This document shows, one piece after another, positions 32,039-42,523 of a stretch of 64,000 nucleotides of DNA. The stretch lies in NCBI GenBank assembly GCA_030435675.1, contig CM059623.1, forward strand, positions 15,353,205 to 15,417,204. Reading direction: 5' to 3'. This stretch comes from Steinernema hermaphroditum. Taxonomy: Eukaryota; Nematoda; Chromadorea; Rhabditida; Steinernematidae. The notes under the pieces are model-generated. The model made no database searches and had not been told where the DNA came from. It saw only the letters and a list, made by a program, of their open reading frames with translations. The translations under genes and the position numbers were made by a program. Every line of letters starts with the position of its first letter. Positions within the stretch are counted from its first letter, which is position 1.

Positions 32039-34850
32039 GGGTAGGGGAAAGATGAATGAGTCTGGCATAACGAACGACCAGGAATTTTAAAAAAGGCTCT
32101 AGGTCGTGACAGGTGTCATGCAGCTTTAAATGAAGAAGACAGTGGATGGGCCGCATAGAGCAGACCGCAGCATCCCCGCACTATAGCCAGCCTCTGTAGC
32201 CAATCGTATGTACCGTGGACACAAAAGTTCCATCTGTTCGATTCAGGAATGAGAAAGCGAAAGAAAAGGAAGAAGGTCATTATGCAATTTGAATACCCGG
32301 ACCTGATAGATCACATTATTCGGCATCGAAAAATCATATGAAAGGGCGGGTATTCACGCTGTAATAGCCGTAGTCAAGAAATTTCCATCTGTTAGGTTCA
32401 GAAATGAGAAAACAAAAGAAAAAGGGAAAAGCACATAATGCAGTTTCAATAGCCGGACCGGAAAGATCATACAGAAGAGCGTGGTACTCGAGGAAAAATT
32501 TGACCCGGGAATGGTAAATTGAATAGAGAAACCTAAGGTTTTACCATCGACCGAAGTAGCAGGGCTGATAGATGCTAAAAGTACATGGTTTCGATATGCA
32601 AACGAACGAAATAGGTTCGCAAGAAAGTATGGTGCTGACCAGGACGCGATTTAAAAGCCTATTTCTCGAAATGAAAATATCCAGATGCATTTCAGGGCGG
32701 ACAAAGCGAGATCAGATGCATCTAATTTGTCCAAAAAAGTTTAAAAACCAAAAGGAGGGAACATGTGATGCGTTGGCTGAGATCTAAATTGAAGCAAAAT
32801 AGAAAGGGACCTGCACCAAACCGAACATGTTCGGGAGCGATTCGGTGTGGCGGTGAACACCTGCCTCGACCAAATTCCTCTGTGACCTGTAAACGACAGA
32901 AATAGTGTCTTAGAGTTCTTGAACTTGAAGTAAACGTGCATACGAAGGGGTTATTTATCACTGGGTATAGAGCGATATGATATGCTGTCTCCTTGGTGGT
33001 TTCATAAGAGTAAACAGATGCGAATGCGCCGAAAAGAAGCAAAGAAATGGTTCAAAGATCCGCACGCAAACCCATAAACGTACGCATTCGACTCTCAGCC
33101 GAGCAATTAAGTGAACAAAAAACGGTCGCGTTTGCATAATTTGCCCAAACCAGAACCATCTCGAGTAGTACAACAGCGGAACTGGTCCTCCTCCGCGAAG
33201 CCGATGACCGCCACCGTTCCAAACGCCCCATCCGCTTTAAAGCCACAGGCGCGACACTAAACGCGACCATAAAGTCAAAGCCAGCGCCGTTCCGAGCAAT
33301 AGTACAATACAAAAGGAGTCGGTTTCCGTGGCGCCGTCAAGAGGACTAAAAGTGGTTCCCGCAATTAGCCATCCTGCGTGGGTGTGCCACCCGTTCCCGA
33401 AACGGCGCGCGCAGCAGGTTCAGGGTTCAGCACGCGCGAGCGTAGACGCCAAAACCACTGGCGCTCCAGCGCCGCCACCGACACCAAAACAACAAAGAAG
33501 AGATTATGGTGGGTTCGCGGTGGCTAGGGTGTCGCGGCGGTGAAGACGAAGAAGCCGTCGCCGAAAAGAAGAAGGCAACCAGCTGAGCCGCGAAGAGATG
33601 AACGACGACGACAACGAAGACGGTTAGCGTTTTCGAGCGGCTCGATGCTGTAACCGGCGCGAACGCGCAACGATGACTTTGAACGTCGTCGCGGTGGCGG
33701 CGAAGACGACTAAGAAGGACGTCGTCGAGGAGGCGATATTCGGGAAGGGAGGCGCCGCCGATTACGCCCAGCAGCGAAAGGAGAGAATAAGCCAGAACCT
33801 GTCCTGCGGTGTGCTTTTCGTCGTCGATCCTCCGACGCGATGATATCCCATCGTCATCACCTTGAACAGGGTACTCCACTCCTCCACACACGCACACACA
33901 CATACGGCGTCGCTTCCCCTTTACGCGGATATAAACACGTAAGGGAAAAAAGTTTGGGTGATGGATGTGGGCGGCGGGTAGAGTGGATGGAGCCTCTTCC
34001 GTCGCAACACGGAACGCTGAGTCGGCTGAGTCAGCGTGGCGCGTGCAGATTAGTGGTTATGGAACGTGGCTTTCGGAAATTAGGCGAAATGACGATGTGT
34101 TGTTCTGCGATAGGGGTTATTTGCTTCTGCAAACCGTTTTTTTCGGCATCGAAACTTGTCGCCGAGCGGCGATTGTAATTTATGAAAAAGGTCATCCGCG
34201 TAAACCTGTTTAACCTCCACACTAACGGAAATACGCCTTTTTTGGCAATTAGTTCGGAAGGGCGATTTTGTGAATGGTTGGCGGAAGCGAGGGTGGTTAG
34301 AGATGACCGTCACAAAACCTCTTGACGGGAAGAAGAGGAAGGTCATAAATTACGGCAGTGAAGCTGACTCGACTCCGGCTCGGCTCAGTTGTATTGGGTT
34401 GGAACATTGAAAACATTGTATTTACTGGATTTAAGACATGATCCCCCGTGGACACTTACCATAATATTGAATGAGCGCAAATTTGAAAAGGTCAATTGTA
34501 TCTTGAAAATAATAACAAATCACAGCAATAAAAACTCCGAAAAGTTAATACCATCTGAGCCAGAAAGGCATACTCGTAGTGCCCCTATAATCTTTTACCA
34601 CGAAAAGCAGATCGGAGGTTATAGCGAAAACCCCACGCAATGAAATCCGAAAATATCTTTGTTATATAAGGTGCACGAAGATGCCATTTCTCAGATAACG
34701 ATCGAGCACGCCCTTGCTAGACGTTCCAGTGGCGCATGCAGGTGGTTGAACGCCACCTACATGACAACGATCTTTGAACGATCAGCGGTTCACATTTCGT
34801 TTAGACTCTGCTACTGACTGCATATGTGCTATTCGGTCACACAAGTGGCT
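32039..34850. other. intergenic, direct repeats and CG-rich stretch
   Basis: Besides the direct repeat at 32225-32480, the stretch 33180-33900 is CG-rich with (CGTCGTCG)-like runs and long overlapping open frames on both strands. A minus-strand frame at 33042-32780 ('FGAFASVYSYETTKETAYHI') has some protein character with a possible acceptor at 32890, but I could not build a gene. Confidence 0.4.
32225..32480 (+). repeat. direct repeat, two diverged units of about 80-100 bp
   Basis: 'TTCCATCTGTT' then 'AGGAATGAGAAAGCGAAAGA' at 32228-32265 is repeated, diverged, at 32383-32420 ('AGAAATGAGAAAACAAAAGA'). Both are followed by 'ATAATGCA(A/G)TTT' and 'CCGGACC(T/G)GA'. Confidence 0.75.
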
Positions 34851-34854
34851 AAGT

Positions 34855-35885
34855 AGAGTTTGCTCAGCAAACTTTCGCCGAACAAGTTGAGTAAGTGGTT
34901 GTTCTTGGCCGCCGTCGTTGGCACAGTAATCGCCCTGGCTCCCAGAAGGACTGAAACACAAGGGAGTCGTAGTTCCACCGACTATCCACGCTTCCATGAG
35001 AAGTCGAAGTCGCCCTTCAACTCTGGAGTCCTGCAACAAGCTGCTCCGATGATTCCCACTTCGTCCGCTGTGCTCCACTGCCGCGCCTCCAACGAATACA
35101 GCTCTTCGTCCTCTTTACCGATGGAAGCCACCGAACACGCTCCACAACTCCGAAGACCACGGCGCCAGCCAAGCTAAATATGACATCCCTGTCCGTTACC
35201 ACCTGCGCCTCTACGGAAGTCAGCCTCTTTGTCTCTCCGATACCCGTGCATACTGACAGGACCGCTGATCGGATGCCGTCCTCGGCCGGGTCTAGAAGAA
35301 GATCTACGTCAACGGTGTGATTTTTTCTTTCTTATGCCTAGGTCTTTCATTTGTGCCCCCAGCGATCGGTCGGGTCGTCCACTCGCTCTCTCTCTGAGGC
35401 TGTCTGAGCCGAATGAGTTAAGTGAGCGGTCGTTCTCGGCCGTCGCTGTTGGCGCAATGATCGCCCCGGCTCCCAGAAGGCCTGGAACACCAGGGAGCCG
35501 TAGTTCCACCGTCTCGCCAAGAAGCTCGTCATGACTGCCCGACTCTACCCGCGCCAGAGAAGCCGAAGAAGCGTTGCAACTCCGAAGTCCGCGCCGCCAG
35601 CCGAACCGAAGATGCCCCTCCGTTCCGTTCGCTGTTCTCCGCCGCCGCGCCTCTTCCGGAATCAACTCTTCACGACTTCGACGCCCGCGCATACTGATGG
35701 GAACGCTGGATTCTTTTCGGATTCGTCTGCTCCACCGAAACCAGAAGAAAATCAGCGGCTACGGTGTGACTTTGTTCTTCTTTGTGCATTTATGAGACGT
35801 CCTGCACGGCGTAAGCCGTTGATTCGGGAAGATAAATCGTGTAAATCGTGTAAAATCGTGTATGCCTATGTGAGCCCACTGATCT
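34855..35885 (+). repeat. dispersed non-coding repeat family, two adjacent copies
   Basis: Copy 1 (about 34855-35338) and copy 2 (about 35395-35885) share blocks in the same order: 'AAGTTGAGTAAGTGG'/'GAGTTAAGTGAGCGG', 'GTCG.TG.TGGC.CA.T..TCGCC', 'GGCTCCCAGAAGG', 'CATACTGA.(A/G)GG', and a T-rich end. Diverged relatives lie at 13640-13840 (+), 38430-38640 (+) and 42000-42225 (-). No open frame is conserved between copies, so this is a non-autonomous or ancient element. Confidence 0.75.
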
Positions 35886-36034
35886 GAGAACATAAACTCG
35901 TCAAAAGCAGCTACTTTGAATTTATATACAAATTGGTTGATACTTAGCCATGGAGTTGATTTTTGAGAGGAGCCCTAGTGATTGAAACGTTCCTGAAGCC
36001 AAATGCTCTGAATATCGAAGAATGTTAGCCAGAC

Positions 36035-36346
36035 ATGACCGACCAAAAAGTGATAGAACATACACCGTTCTTTGTAACAATCTATCGGCAAAAGTGGTCA
36101 AAAGCGAAGACCAGTCGACGTAATCAGGAGCTGCTAGCCCTGGTCACGGATGTCGGCTTGCGATTGCTTAACAAAATCACGTTTCCCCAGCTCATCATCG
36201 GTTGCGCCGACAATAAGATTCCGCATGACGATAAGCGCGACGGTTGCTTCAGCCTTGGGCTAATCCGTATTTTACCAAACATGCCCGATTCCTATCTTTG
36301 TTTATTCAACAACGCGAGAGTCGACCTTGAACGAGAAGGACCTTGA
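36035..36346 (+). CDS. hypothetical small ORF (103 aa)
   Basis: An uninterrupted frame from 36035 with balanced composition ('ALVTDVGLRLLNKITFPQLI'), no signal peptide or membrane span and no recognised motif. It ends 62 bp before the 3' end of the Costars-like gene on the other strand. It may be an exon of a gene or chance. Confidence 0.22.
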   Translation: MTDQKVIEHTPFFVTIYRQKWSKAKTSRRNQELLALVTDVGLRLLNKITFPQLIIGCADNKIPHDDKRDGCFSLGLIRILPNMPDSYLCLFNNARVDLEREGP

Positions 36347-36407
36347 AGTTGTTTATTGTTTATTGAGTATACATTAAGGGTTATAGGTTAAGGAATAACG
36401 GACGGAA

Positions 36408-37818
36408 TTACGGAACGAACGTGATACAGTTCACCGGATCGCCTGTGTAGCGCATCGTTCTTTTGATCTCGTCCAGCGATTTCAACATCACAATGTCTTT
36501 GTGGTCGTCCTGGCGTTGATAGAGCATTTCGCCGTCGAACGCGACGAGACCGTATTTGCGAGCGCGCAACAGCATCCCGACTAGCTGAAAAGCTTTGTTA
36601 TGGAACGGGAAATTAGATCATCATCTGACTGCTTGGTGATTGATTAGGCTGATTGGATTGGGCGTTCTGTGATTTTTTCTTGGAACACAGAGAACTTTTT
36701 GAGCTCCTTTGACCGTTTAGTGGAGATCCACCATATGACCATTGCCGAGATGTCGAAGGGCATAGGAAAGCTGCTCTCAGAGCACTGTATGTATGATTTG
36801 ACATGCGATTACAATTGAACTGAGAAGTACGAGTTAATGATAACTTAGGAAGAACTATTTCTACATAATAAACGAGTCGTCTTTATGGGTCTCAAGCAGT
36901 GAACAGCGGCTCCGACTCGATCGCTCGCATTGATCTGAATAGGATTCCCGGAATTGATTCACTGGTGTGAAGGGTAACAAAAGAAGCTCATCATCAGAAA
37001 GCAAGCCTTGCAACTGGACTTTGGAGCCGGCCCATATCGCATAGGATCCGAGCCGAGTACCCAATCCGAGCCGACTCGAACCACTCATTCAAGGATCGTT
37101 TTATATACTGGGTACTATTGCGACCGTAGACGGTCAGAGACAAAGATGATATGGTGATCGGGTCGAGCTAAAACTTGGTAGCCACTGAGCAGTGTTATTC
37201 CGAAATCTCATTGACCCATACATTGAACACCTAAACCTGTGAACAAATGTCCTAGGAAAGGTACTTTTCGAAAGACGTTTACAGGAACATATGTGTGTAT
37301 AGGTCAGCAAGAGTTTTGGTGCTGCACTGCCTTTGTCTAGGGCTACTTTTTTGCTTTTTCCAGAGGTGGACGTCATATTAAACACATCATCAAATCGACA
37401 AAGTTTATCGAATTGATTGCTCAGTCTCTTCATCATATAGTACTTACAAGCAGTGTTCAGAAAGTGAAGTATTGAAAATCTAACCTTATCAGAATAATGA
37501 GCGTATGTGTAGAACAAAGGTCCAAACTTGACCGATCGATTCGGATGCTCTCCCGCTGCGTTCTCGTTGATCACCTCCATAAGGAACAGAATCTCTCTTG
37601 TGACATAGTCTCCAGCGCGAATTCCTCGCTTCTCTGTTTTCGATCCAGGTGGCGGACGTGCATAGTCATTCGCAGCCTTGTCCCACTTCGGCTGTTCGTA
37701 ATTGTCCGAATATGGATTTCTGAAATAAATCTTTTCACTATCGATTTTTCTCGTCCATTACTTTCACAGGAGGCCCCAATCCAAGAAACTACTCCGTGCA
37801 AAAAACAACTCATGCTGT
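36408..37818 (-). CDS. Costars-domain protein (ABRA-like), 5' exon(s) not found
   Basis: Costars domains occur in small actin-linked regulators and at the C-terminus of actin-binding Rho-activating proteins. Exons seen are 37818-37768 ('LFFARSSFLDWGLL'), 37719-37485 ('NPYSDNYEQPKWDKAANDYA', 'FLMEVINENA', 'SVKFGPLFYTYAHYSDK') and 36584-36408 ('LVGMLLRARKYGLVAFDGEM', 'VMLKSLDEI'), ending at 36408. Phases agree. The domain is complete: helix-turn-helix with 'V.FGPLF..YA..SDKLVGML' and the closing 'FDGEMLYQ..DD'. The 900-bp intron 36585-37484 has no recognised gene. The visible protein is about 154 residues; the start lies above 37818 and was not located. Confidence 0.85.
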
Positions 37819-38899
37819 CTGAAAGAAAGTTGTTGTCGTAGCAGGATAGCCGTCACCTGTCACCCTCCTCCGCTGCTCTGGACTACTATAGTGCATTTTT
37901 CGGCTTTACACAGCGGATTGTTGTTGGAAAGGCGTCAGTCTCTGAGAAACGGCACATGTTCTGGTCAAAGTCTGGCCATTAGTAAAAAACTGTTCTGTGG
38001 AATGCGAGAAAAGTGAAAAGTTGCGAACTGATGGCAGGGAGGTCATGGTTACTTTATTACTTTAGTTCAGTCGACAGCGAACAAGTAGCCGAAAACGGAA
38101 CCGACTGGTGTTCTGGTATTCCGAAAACTGTTAAAACTAGATTAGTGCCCTACTCCGATGTAAGAGCTGGAAATACGATCAACTACAAGCTGGATTGTCT
38201 GAATGTGTGCCTTAGCCCATGCAAATTCAATAGAAAGATAGTTTCGCATACATAAACCCTTGTCTATATTCTCCCTTTTTTTAGACCGGCCGTAAGAGCT
38301 GTTTAAAATGTGGGCTGTGTAGACAGTGCCCCGCTAACTTGACTGCCTATCACCACGATCTGACTTCATAAACTGCGTGCGCAGCTTGGGCTATACTCAT
38401 TGAACCGATCCTTGGTTCACCCGATGAAAACGTGCCATGCTACCTCGGAAAGTAGGTCTGTCATCGTATGGATCATTACAAGATTTCCGTTCTTGGAATG
38501 ATCCAAATGACGACCAGCCTCATCATCAAACCAATATCACTTTTATGTCTACATTTTGGTCATTTCGCCGAAGAAAGAAGAAAAGCAGCGACCACGGTGA
38601 TATACGGTTCTTCTTTGAGCATTAGGAGATATCTTGCATGACGAATAAAGTAAAGTAAAGTGCGTATCTAAATCGGAAAGGATTTCATGATCGGATCTCA
38701 AATAATTGGATTTTGTCACATGGAACCATAGGTCTGCATGCCCGACGGAGATTGTAGTGACTAAGATAGCCCGCAACATATTGATCCACTTTCGATTTTG
38801 ATCACTTCTACAAAGCTTTAACGTATGGGCAAGTTCGCTTTTTCTTATTGGAGTGAAAGCCTTTTAAAATTAGATATAAATGTCATTATTTACGCCGCT
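37819..38899. other. intergenic, one dispersed-repeat copy
   Basis: It should contain the 5' exon and promoter of the Costars gene. It holds a repeat copy at 38430-38640. No other gene is supported. Confidence 0.4.
38430..38640 (+). repeat. copy of dispersed repeat family (see 34855-35885)
   Basis: The end block 'AGAAAAGCAGCGACCACGG' with 'TTCTTCTTTGAGCATTA' at 38578-38625 corresponds to 'AGAAAATCAGCGGCTACGG' with 'TTCTTCTTTGTGCATTTATG' at 35745-35795. The upstream part is less alike. Confidence 0.5.
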
Positions 38900-39454
38900 C
38901 TATTGCTGTTTACAATCACAATCAGTCAGCCGAATAACTTGAGATTCGCTCACATTGGAATATTCTATTAGCTCCTTCTTTTTGAGCTTATCGGGACACT
39001 TATACCAGTAGCGATCGATCGGGTTGTCGGGACTAACCTATGGAATGGAATGCTTCGATGATAACTACTTATAAAAATACAGCAAACCAAGCAATTAATT
39101 TAAAGTTCATTCATCCACTGCAGTCAAATTTTTAGAACTAAGGACCTCTTGTTTCAACCAAATCCGAGTTTACACTTACATCTTAAGTTTTCCTTCAGTG
39201 TCATTGGCCATAGCGTTAAACATAGCGATGGCATTTTTCATGGACGCCTCTCGGAAAGCACTATGCCGAGGACCGTGAAGGTTGTGATAGGAACGCCTAA
39301 TTTCTCCCATTGCACAATAATTATTATAAGCACGCCACGCGAAACGCCGATCAAAAAACGCGATTTGCTCCGATACAAAAACTCACATCTTCAACGTTTC
39401 GTCCGTTTTCGCGGCAATCGCGTTGAATTTCTGGATGGTATTCTTAGCTGACAT
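38900..39454 (-). CDS. small protein with duplicated exon motif, unknown function (105 aa)
   Basis: Three exons, 39454-39387, 39296-39180 and 39032-38900, all joined in phase 2. Exon 1 encodes 'MSAKNTIQKFNAIAAKTDET'. Exon 2 ends in the similar 'MKNAIAMFNAMANDTEGKLK'. Both end with an 'LK' codon pair and a split AT|N codon, so exon 2 looks like a duplicate of exon 1. Exon 3 is 'PDNPIDRYWYKCPDK' with a charged run and a Cys-rich end ('DCDCKQQ'). The frame also opens upstream to 39574 with an Arg/Ala/Pro-rich stretch lacking acidic residues, which could be a mitochondrial presequence. I do not recognise the family. Confidence 0.58.
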
Positions 39455-39574
39455 CTTTCGCCGACGACTCGGACGGGAATGAGGGCGCCCATCAGCTGCT
39501 ACTAACCCTGCGGCCGCTGTTGGCCTGAGGCGGCGCGTTGCCGTCGGCGCATGAGCCAAAGGTGCAAAAATCAC

Positions 39575-40837
39575 AAGGAGTCGGCAGTTGTTATCCGGTT
39601 GATGGATCGATGGAGGCTTGGGTGGAGGAATGTGATCGGCACATGAGCAGGAAGAGTGGGTGACATGTGGTTGCTGATGGGCGTACTATTTTCAAGGAAT
39701 GCACAAGAAAATGGTTATTGGAAGAGCCCTGTTTCTTCTTGAACTGTGTCGGAGATGAAAGCAGTCTCATCAATGTCCTTTGCAGCGGCTAAGAGGCTGA
39801 ATCTGGAAGCAGCGCGGTAGACCATTATGTGGCACAGGTGTCAGAGCTGGAACAATTCTCCAACTTAAGAGAGCTACGCGGGTACAGAGCATAACGATGA
39901 AAAGGGTTCTACGATATGCTCGTCCTTTTGTGGTGCTTTTATGTACGTTAGGAACAGTTGCCACAAACGGCACATGGCTCATGACTCACTCAAATGTCGC
40001 GGGTCGTTTCCTAAGACGGATAAGTGCTCCGGGTTAGCTGTTCAAACCGCAGATTACAACACTACATTCCATTGTTACTCATCGCGTTATGTATCACCAA
40101 GGATTTCACGATTAATTTTTTGTCACTCCCCTGGAAGACAAGGGAATCTGTGCTAAAGAGCCGATATTGGCGATTACTGGGATGATTTGACACTGGGATG
40201 ATTTGGTTTCAATGCATTCTGCAGTGAGTTCGTTGTACATATATTCTGTGGTGTCACCGCAGCTCGTGACAACTCATCCCTTAACACTGCATCCCCTCCT
40301 CACTCATCCCCGGGGATGGACTATCTGCGTGGAAGCATCTAAGGTCTTCTCGCAGGTAGTCCTAGGTGGTACATAATACGGGTAATGTGTAGGTTCAGCC
40401 GCGGAACATTAAGCCGCATGATAGCCTAAAGTTAAGATTTATGCTGCAGGCGAGCCACAGGCGAGCTTTGTATTCATTTTTTGAAACGGGCCTAACATCC
40501 AGGCTTGGCTTAGGTTTCGGCATAAACTTAAGCTTGTTGCTTTTATGCGAGCCCTGTAGTCTTGACAGCTCCACACATTTCCTAGCACCATCGGAGACTC
40601 CGCCTAGGGTTTACAAAGATAGACTGTTGGATTAGTTATAGAGAAAATCGGTTGGGAATGAGTTGGCGCGGGAATGAGCTGAGTGTGACCCGACTAGTTA
40701 AAGTTTCACTGGTCCATTCCGGCCTATGCAATGCTGACATTTCGCGTTTGCCAATCGTTTGGCGCTAGACACGCATCGCAATCGAATTTGAATCGCAATT
40801 TCTTCACAAATCAGCTGCACGAACCCATTCGACCAAA
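39575..40837. other. intergenic, no gene recognised
   Basis: Only a short dispersed repeat at 40483-40545 (also at 10400-10462) is seen. The last 100 bp should hold the promoter of the 40838 gene. Confidence 0.45.
40483..40545 (+). repeat. short dispersed repeat, second copy at 10400-10462
   Basis: Here 'GGGCCTAACATCCAGGCTTG' and 'CTTAGGTTTCGGC' correspond to 'GGGGCCTAATGTCAAGGCTT' and 'CTTAGGCTCCGGC' at 10400-10440, followed by 'AAGCTTGTTGCTTTT'/'CATGCTTATTGATTT'. Confidence 0.6.
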
Positions 40838-41923
40838 ATGGAGAGATCTGCCGAGATCATCGCCCTGGACAAGGATCTCCTATCTGCCATTCGCAAGATT
40901 GAAGTGACTAGGTACGTCAACCAAAAAGATGTGCACGCTCTCTACGAAAGATGTCAGAAGATCATTCGCACGATTCCCGATTACTCCCACTTTTACGCTT
41001 CCGTGCCAAACGACTTCGCCCATCTGCCTGTCGATGTAATACTGGACGTTATTTCTATCTCTCAGCCGTTTACTCTCAAAAGACGCTTCGTTACCGCTAT
41101 AGAAGCCGACTCGTTCTTCGTTGGCACTAACTTCTTAAACATGGCGAAGATCGACGGAAGATGGGGAGAAGAAGCAAGGAAGTTGGAAAGTTTTACATAC
41201 GGAAAAGGAGTCATAAAGAGAACATTCTTTGATTCCCATGGAGAAATGAAGTCAGAAGAAGTGGAAGCGACCGCTTTAGGGCGAAATATGGTGCGTGCTT
41301 CTCACCTCGGTGACCGCCATAACATTCAAGACATCGCCGATAATTTTAATGATGAACTTCGACTCGAAGTAAGCGCGGAATCGCTTCATTTGAAGCAACT
41401 CATGAAGCCTAGATTTACTTCAATCGCGTTTGATGTATTAGACACGAACTCCGCTCTTGAAGAATTCGTCAGCAACCATCTCAAATCAAAAATACTGCGC
41501 AAACTTCAGGCTAACTATGGACATTCAAACGCGACCGAAATTGGTTCGAGCTGGTCTGATCAACTGGCGCAATTTGTCCTGAGAGACGATTTCCTGGAGC
41601 TAGATTTAAATATTCGCAAGATATCCGTTTTCACATGGCAAATCCTTGAAGGTGCCTACAACAAGTGGAGAACGACTTCGTCCGTGCTAATAAGGCAGCG
41701 CACAATCAAATTCAGAGTTACGGAAGAAGATGTGAATGAATGCGAAGAGTTTTTTGGAAGATTTGAGCACGAAATTAACGGTGATGATCAGTTCGTGTTG
41801 GAACACCCTGATAAGAGTGGACGAATGCTCACGATTCAATGCACAACCTACTGGGATGAAACGAACGATGTTCAGGCCTGGTTTTCTGTCGCCGAATGCC
41901 TACAAGAGCAAGCTATTTATTGA
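40838..41923 (+). CDS. F-box/FTH-like lineage protein (361 aa)
   Basis: A single uninterrupted frame starting at a well-placed ATG (CAAAATGG). Residues about 70-85 read 'HLPVDVILDVISISQPFTL', a degenerate F-box core (LP.DV...VI). The rest alternates charged and hydrophobic segments without signal peptide or membrane span ('FTSIAFDVLDTNSALEEFV', 'VLRDDFLELDLNI'), as in nematode F-box proteins with FTH-like C-terminal halves. Such proteins are usually substrate adaptors of SCF ubiquitin ligases and expand fast by lineage. It has no intron, unlike most genes here. A second, diverged member follows at 42524 on the same strand. Confidence 0.75.
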   Translation: MERSAEIIALDKDLLSAIRKIEVTRYVNQKDVHALYERCQKIIRTIPDYSHFYASVPNDFAHLPVDVILDVISISQPFTLKRRFVTAIEADSFFVGTNFLNMAKIDGRWGEEARKLESFTYGKGVIKRTFFDSHGEMKSEEVEATALGRNMVRASHLGDRHNIQDIADNFNDELRLEVSAESLHLKQLMKPRFTSIAFDVLDTNSALEEFVSNHLKSKILRKLQANYGHSNATEIGSSWSDQLAQFVLRDDFLELDLNIRKISVFTWQILEGAYNKWRTTSSVLIRQRTIKFRVTEEDVNECEEFFGRFEHEINGDDQFVLEHPDKSGRMLTIQCTTYWDETNDVQAWFSVAECLQEQAIY

Positions 41924-41999
41924 AATTTGTCATTGTTGATTGTTCGATAAGTTGATATGTGTCTGTTTGTTTTCAGGCATCCTTGTAATGTTAAGTGTA

Positions 42000-42225
42000 T
42001 ATGCACAAGAAACAGACAAAACATACCTTTGACTGCTCTTCTTCCAGCTTCGGTTCCATGCGATATCCGAGTAGATTGATCAGTGTTCCAGACCATCTGA
42101 GATTCGGGGCGATCCTTGGGCCAACAACGACGGCTAAGCACGAGCGCTCACTGAACTCAGTCGACACAGACAGCCTCAGAGATGGGACCACCCGATCGAT
42201 CGCTAGGAACACAAACGAAAGACCG
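42000..42225 (-). repeat. copy of dispersed repeat family, inverted (see 34855-35885)
   Basis: The reverse complement from 42215 reads 'AGCGATCGATCGGGTGGTCC', then 'CTGAGGCTGTCTG', 'GAGTTCAGTGAGCGCTCGTG' and 'GTCGTTGTTGGCCCAAGGAT', matching 35361-35465 block for block. It ends like copy 2 with 'GTTTCTTGTGCATATACAC'. The middle of the element is deleted. Confidence 0.78.
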
Positions 42226-42523
42226 CCGAACTCAGAGAACTTAAAAACCAGTATCTCTTCGGGGTCACTCGTACCCGACCTCTAACACCGCTGGCCTGGA
42301 AGCCCCTTGTACATAGGCCGTTGGTTTCTTAAGTTCTCCCTCCACTAGACCAACAGTAAAAAGTAGACCTTAGTGGTGAAACGTCGACGCTATTAGTACC
42401 ACATCGCCTTACTTGTGCTACTTATCCACAGAAATCAAGAAACAATCAATATCTGATCTATAATCGTTTCGGCGCTCACACCTTAGCCCACCCACTCCAG
42501 TGTGTCGTTCGGAACGTGTGAAC

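Noticed and set aside
32780..33042. Possible minus-strand exon with a leader-like start
   Set aside because: Some protein character and a possible acceptor at 32890, but no consistent gene could be built in either direction.
33427..33903. 158-residue minus-strand frame with hydrophobic runs
   Set aside because: Low-complexity Val/Ser/Arg runs come from (GTCGTC)-type sequence that is open in several frames. No start context, splice partner or motif.
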